Source: Nerophis ophidion (Eukaryota > Chordata > Actinopteri > Syngnathiformes > Syngnathidae). Taken from it: DNA of 64,000 nt. Under the pieces are notes generated by a model. That model was not told the origin of the DNA. It searched no databases and saw only the letters and a list, made by a program, of their open reading frames with translations. The DNA lies in NCBI RefSeq assembly GCF_033978795.1, contig NC_084612.1, positions 90,402,854-90,466,853 of the forward strand. The letters run 5' to 3'. A program made the translations under genes and the position numbers. Positions within the stretch are counted from its first letter, which is position 1. Each line of letters starts with the position of its first letter. Below are positions 59,083 through 64,000 of the stretch, one piece after another.

Positions 59083-59509
59083 CATACGTTGTGATCTTGG
59101 TTATATACACAAAAGGATTTTTGTAGATTTTATTTACATACCTTATTGTTGGTAGACATGAGAGACTCATAGGGCGGAGCTACAGAGACTATTCTTTGTA
59201 CTCCGCACACCTTTGAAATTTAAAACATTGGCTGCCCGTCAGCTATGCATTTTTGTGGGTTTTTTTTGTTTACATTCCACCGTTTTCAGTTTGGCATTAA
59301 GTCTGTAAATCCGAGATGATGCTCCTGTGTTGAGGCACCTGGCGTACTAACGCGGCTCACTCATCCCCTGAAGACCCTCTTGTGTAGAACCCAAGTACTT
59401 CCTATGTGTCTAAGACTTGTTGTTTGCCCACCTACGCAAACGCCTTCTCTTCCCATTTTGGATGCAATGTTTGAACGCAAAGATGAGTTCCAGATCTAAC
59501 AACTCTCTT
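59083..59509. other. unassigned sequence
   Basis: Mixed composition; no repeat or exon recognised. Confidence 0.3.
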
Positions 59510-62127
59510 CATTTTTAACTAGCTTAGCTAACAAGCGAAATAGTCGATGATATAGGCATGGTCGCTTACTGAGTTGCTTAGCGTCAAGTAGCGTAGCTAA
59601 CAAGCGAAATAGTTGACAATATAGGCATGGTCGCTTATTGAGTTGCCTAGCATCAAGTAGTGTAGCTAACAAGCAAAATAGTCGACAATATAGGCATGGT
59701 CGCTTATTGAGTTGCCTAGCGTCAAGTAGTGTAGCTAAAAAGCGAAATAGTTGACGATATAGGCATGGTCGCTTACTGAGTTGCCTAGCATCAAGTAGCG
59801 TAGCTAACAAGCGAAATAGTCGACAATATAGGCATGGTCGCTTATTGAGTTGCCTAGCGTCAAGTAGTGTAGCTAACAAGCAAAATAGTCGACAATATAG
59901 GCATGGTCGCTTATTGAGTTGCCTAGCGTCAAGTAGTGTAGCTAAAAAGCGAAATAGTCGACGATATAGGCATAGTTTACTGAGTTGCCTAGCATTAAGC
60001 AGCGAAGCTAACAAGCTAAATAGTCGACAATATAGGCATGTTTTTTTACTGAGTGTGCCCAGCATCAAGTAGTGTAGCTAACAAGCAAAATAGTCGACGA
60101 TATAGGCATAGTTTACTGAGTTGCCTAGCATTAAGCAGTGTAGCTACCAAGCTAAATAGTCGACAATATAGGCATGGTCGCTTACTGAGTTGCCTAGCAT
60201 CAAGTAGCATAGCTAACAAGCGAAATAGTTGACAATATAGGCATGGTCGCTTATTGAGTTGCCTAGCGTCAAGTAGTGTAGCTAAAAAGCGAAATAGTTG
60301 ACGATATAGGCATAGTTTACTGAGTTGCCTAGCATTAAGCAGTGTAGCCACCAAGCTAAATAGTCGACAATATAGGCATGGTCGCTTACTGCGATGCCTA
60401 GCATCAAGTAGCGTAGCTAACAAGCGAAATAGTCGACAATATAGGCATGGTCGCTTATTGAGTTGCCTAGCATCAAGTAGTGTAGCTAACAAGCAAAATA
60501 GTCGACAATATAGGCATGGTCGCTTATTGAGTTGCCTAGCGTCAAGTAGTGTAGCTAAAAAGCGAAATAGTCGACGATATAGGCATAGTTTACTGAGTTG
60601 CCTAGCATTAAGCAGCGAAGCTAACAAGCTAAATAGTCGACAATATAGGCATGTTTTTTTACTGAGTTGCCCAGCATCAAGTAGTGTAGCTAACAAGCAA
60701 AATAGTCGACGATATAGGCATAGTTTACTGAGTTGCCTAGCATTAAGCAGTGTAGCTACCAAGCTAAATAGTCGACAATATAGGCATGGTTGCTTACTGA
60801 GTTGCCTAGCATCAAGTAGCGTAGCTAACAAGCGAAATAGTCGACAATACAGGCATGGTCGCTTATTGAGTTGCCTAGCATCAAGTAGTGTAGCTAAAAA
60901 GCGAAATAGTCGACGATATAGGCATAGTTTACTGAGTTGCCTAGCATTAAGCAGCGAAGCTAACAAGCTAAATAGTCGACAATATAGGCATGTTTTTTTA
61001 CTGAGTTGCCCAGCATCAAGTAGTGTAGCTAACAAGCAAAATAGTCGACGATATAGGCATAGTTTATTGAGTTGCCTAGCATTAAGCAGTGTAGCTACCA
61101 AGCTAAATAGTCGACAATACAGGCATGGTTGCTTACTGAGTTGCCTAGCATCAAGTAGCGTAGCTAACAAGCGAAATAGTCGACAATATAGGCATGGTTG
61201 CTTACTGAGTTGCTTAGCGTCAACTAGCGTAGGTAAAAAGCTATACAGTCGACAATATAAGCATGGTCGCTTAATAAGTTGCCTAGCATTAAGTAGCGTG
61301 ACTACCAAGCTAAATAGTCAACGATATAGGCATGGTCGCTTACTGAGTTGCTGAGTGTCAAGTAGCGTAGCTAACAAGCTAAATAGTCAATTATATTGGC
61401 ATTGTTACTTACTAAGTTGCTTAGCGTCAACAAGCATAGCTAACAAGTGAAATTGTTTACAATAAAGGCATGGTTTAGTGAGTTGCCTAGCATTAAGTAG
61501 TGTAGCTAACAAGCTATATAGTCGACAATATAGGCATGGTCGTTTACTGAGTTGCCTAGCATTAAGTAGCGTAGCTAACCAGCGAAATAGTCGACAATAT
61601 AGGCCAGGTCGCTTAGTGAGTTACATAACATTTAGTAGCGTAGCTAACAAGCTATATAGTCAACAATATAAGCGTGGTCGTTTACTGAGTTGCCTAGCAT
61701 TAAATAGCGTAGCCAACCAGCCAAATAGTCAACGATATAGGCATGGTTGCTTAGCATCAACTAGCGTAGGTAACAAGCTATACAGTCGACAATATAAGCA
61801 TGGTCGCTTAATAAGTTGCATAGCATTAAGTAGCGTAGCTACCAAGCTAAATAGTCGACAATATAGGCATGGTCGCTTACTGCGATGCCTAGCATTAAGT
61901 AGCGTAGCTACAAAGCTAAATAGTCGACAATATAGGCATGGTCGCTTATTGAGTTGCCTAGCGTCAAGTAATGTAGCTAACAAGCGAAATAGTCGACGAT
62001 ATAGGCATAGTTTACTGAGTTGACTAGCATTAAGCAGCGTAGCTACCAAGCTAAATAGTCGACAATATAGGCATGGTCGCTTATTGAGTTGTCTAGCGTC
62101 GAGTAGTGTAGCTAACAAGCAAACTAA
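59510..62127. repeat. 69-bp minisatellite array, about 38 copies, first block
   Basis: Unit: gcatggtcgcttattgagtt, gcctagcgtcaagtagtgta, gctaacaagcgaaatagtcg, acaatatag (69 bp; gcatg at 59556, 59625, 59694). 66-bp variants have gcatagtttactgag. A 339-bp five-unit higher-order repeat is seen (gcatgttttttta at 60649 and 60988). Because 69 and 66 are multiples of three, frames stay open on both strands: minus 61308-60046 (420 codons, RPCLYCRLFRLLATLLDA-type 23-residue repeats) and plus 60458-61354 (298 codons). A one-base insertion near 60055 breaks the minus frame. Confidence 0.95.
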
Positions 62128-63466
62128 CCAGCGCCCCTTACAAAAAGATGAAATACAGGTAAACAAGGGGGGGGGGGGATAGAAGATTAAAATGAAATAA
62201 AAAAATCGGTCTTAGCCTGGGCCTTGGAGTGGGGGTGCAGACTGAGGCCAAGGGGAAAAAAAAAACAAAAAAAAACAACAACAACTCATAGCCATAGTAC
62301 ACATCCCTCTTCCATGTGTGTAAGAGGGAAACATCAAACATCAAAGAACACAGAGGACATTAAAGACATTAAAGCAGCAGATACAAGCAGACACTTCTAC
62401 ATACATACATGAATAAAAAGTAAAAGAAACATATCCACTGTGGTGGCCTCTGCGGTGTTCCACGCCATCGTCTGCTGGGGAGGGGGGAGCATGGCCGGAG
62501 ACAGGAGCAGACCCAACAAAGCAACCAAGACAGCTGACTCCACTCTCGGCCAGTGTCCAGTCCGCATGGATGATCGAGGATACGTCCAAGGTGACTGAGG
62601 TGTCCGACACCTGCTCACCCAGCCAAGACACCGCCAAGCCTCTCCGTCCCAGTAGCTCAGTGCTAGCTCCACAGTCCTGTCCCCTCATCCGCATCTCCTC
62701 CAGTCCCTCCAAACAGACTCTGGTGTAGCAGACACCCAGCAGCTGGTCTCCATGGCCAAAAGGCTCCCGGGAGGCAGATCCAGAAGTCCACAAAAAAAAA
62801 CACCACAGAGGTCACAAAAGTGCCACCCCTTGTCACACAGTCCCAGAGGGTCCCGGACCAAAATGCAAAAAAATATAATCCATTTTCTACCGCTTATTCC
62901 CTTTCGGGGTCGCGGGGGGCGCTGGCGCCTATCTCAGCTACAATCGGGCGGAAGGCGGGGTACACCCTGGACAAGTCGCCACCTCTTCGCAGGGCCAACA
63001 CAGACAGACAGACAACATTCACACTCACATTCACACACTAGGGACCATTTAGTGTTGCCAATCAACCTATCCCCAGGTGCATGTCTTTGGAGGTGGGAGG
63101 GGCCTATCCCCAGGTGCATGTCTTTGGAGGTGGGAGGGGCCTATCCCCAGGTGCATGTCTTTGGAGGTGGGAGGAAGCCGGAGTACCCGGAGGGAACCCA
63201 CGCATTCACGGGGAGAACATGCAAACTCCACACAGAAAGATCCCGAGCCTGGATTTGAACCCAGGACTGCAGGAACTTCGTATTGTGAGGCAGACGCACT
63301 AACCCCTCTGCCACCGTGAAGCCTATAATAATATAATAATACATGAAAACAAGAGGGAAACACAAAAGGATGACACAAGAGCACAGAGATCCTGCCTACA
63401 GCAGCCACGACAGCAGCGCCATCTTGGAAAAAAAAAAAAAAAAAAAAATCGAGTTTTTATTTTTAA
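62128..63466. mobile_element. composite transposon insertion in the 69-bp array
   Basis: Non-array sequence between two blocks of the same minisatellite. Plus strand 62431-62596 reads STVVASAVFHAIVCWGGGSM, then NKATKTADSTLGQ, resembling the end of a fish LINE reverse transcriptase. On the minus strand a ccaagatggcgctgctg start motif lies after a poly-A/T tract at 63427-63448. A SINE is inserted at 62880-63323. Class uncertain. Confidence 0.6.
62880..63323 (-). mobile_element. full SINE with three-fold 37-bp expansion (minus strand)
   Basis: Tail complement ccattttctaccgcttattc to head ccaccgtgaagcc, flanked by tataat (62874-62879, 63324-63329). The cctatccccaggtgcatgtc-type 37-bp module is present three times at 63066-63176. 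Confidence 0.9.
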
Positions 63467-64000
63467 ATTATTGAGTTGCCTAGCATTAAGCAGCATAGCT
63501 ACCAAGCTAAATAGTCGACAATATAGACATGGTCACCTATTGAGTTGCCTAGCTTCAAGTAGTGTAGCTAACAAGCGAAATAGTCGACAATATAGGCATG
63601 GTCGCTTATTGAGTTGCCTAGCATCAAGTAGTGTAGCTAACAAGCGAAATAGTCGACAATATAGGCATGGTCGCTTATTGAGTTGCCTAGCTTCAAGTAG
63701 TGTAGCTAACAAGCAAAATAGTCGACAATATAGGCATGGTCGCTTATTGAGTTGCCTAGCTTCAAGTAGTTTAGCTAACAAGCGAAATAGTCGACAATAT
63801 AGGCATGGTCGCTTATTGAGTTGCCTAGCTTCAAGTAGTGTAGCTAACAAGCAAAATAGTCGACAATATAGGCATGGTCGCTTATTGAGTTGCCTAGCTT
63901 CAAGTAGTGTAGCTAACAAGCAAAATAGTCGACAATATAGGCATGGTCGCTTATTGAGTTGCCTAGCTTCAAGTAGTTTAGCTAACAAGCGAAATAGTCG
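63467..64000. repeat. 69-bp minisatellite array, second block, runs off the window
   Basis: At least seven units of the same family, more homogeneous than the first block: several successive units share gcctagcttcaagtagt. Confidence 0.95.

Noticed and set aside
59510..64000. CRISPR array
   Set aside because: Repeats are contiguous 69-bp units without unique spacers, in a vertebrate context.

Overview
The window is nuclear DNA of a ray-finned (teleost) fish. The evidence is spliced vertebrate exons with GT-AG borders and a dense load of fish-type mobile elements: tRNA-derived SINEs, a LINE reverse transcriptase, an L2-like LINE 3' end, hAT-like elements with 8-bp target duplications and solo LTRs with 5-bp target duplications. 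The density of TG/TA microsatellites and tandem arrays suggests an expanded, repeat-rich genome such as a pipefish, but the species cannot be fixed from the sequence alone.

Only one host gene is visible: the 3' end of ntrk3 (neurotrophin receptor TrkC) on the + strand. The two last coding exons are at 15424-15582 and 26054-26239, separated by a 10.5 kb intron. They encode the C-terminal kinase lobe and the terminal PLC-gamma docking tyrosine. Bases 1-15423 are therefore most likely an upstream intron, and everything after about 27 kb is 3' flank. I found no other convincing gene, tRNA, rRNA, CRISPR or bacterial-type feature.

Layout. 1-8 kb: LTR end, hAT-like element with an internal 685-bp tandem duplication, a SINE nested in a SINE, a hAT nested in another element, and three ~511-bp tandem units. 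8-15 kb: ATGT microsatellite with a 122-bp palindrome, a ~450-bp composite tandem repeat, a SINE, a LINE fragment, a candidate conserved noncoding island at 13.44-13.80 kb, a 63-bp satellite and TA/TG tracts. 15.4-26.2 kb: ntrk3 exons; the intron holds a TTTACTGTAA-rich tandem repeat, a ~180-bp GCATGC repeat, TG-punctuated ~490-bp repeats and SINEs. 26.2-27.1 kb: probable 3' UTR. 27.2-38.5 kb: about 11 kb of AT-rich satellite in three families, broken only by a unique GC-richer island at 31.3-32.06 kb with a CTCF-like motif. 39-47 kb: A-rich 405-bp tandem units, TACTACAG/TA tracts, SINEs, a candidate LTR and a foldback repeat. 47-59 kb: SINEs, solo LTRs, a three-layer nest (L2 in LTR in hAT), two LINE copies (one split by a solo LTR) and a GC-rich unique island at 55.6-56.2 kb. 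59.5-64 kb: a 69-bp minisatellite that reads open on both strands, interrupted by a composite insertion and running off the right edge.

The most useful observations are precisely datable insertions (target duplications read directly), a LINE/SINE pair sharing a 3' tail, higher-order satellite structure next to ntrk3, and four or five unique islands that may be regulatory.
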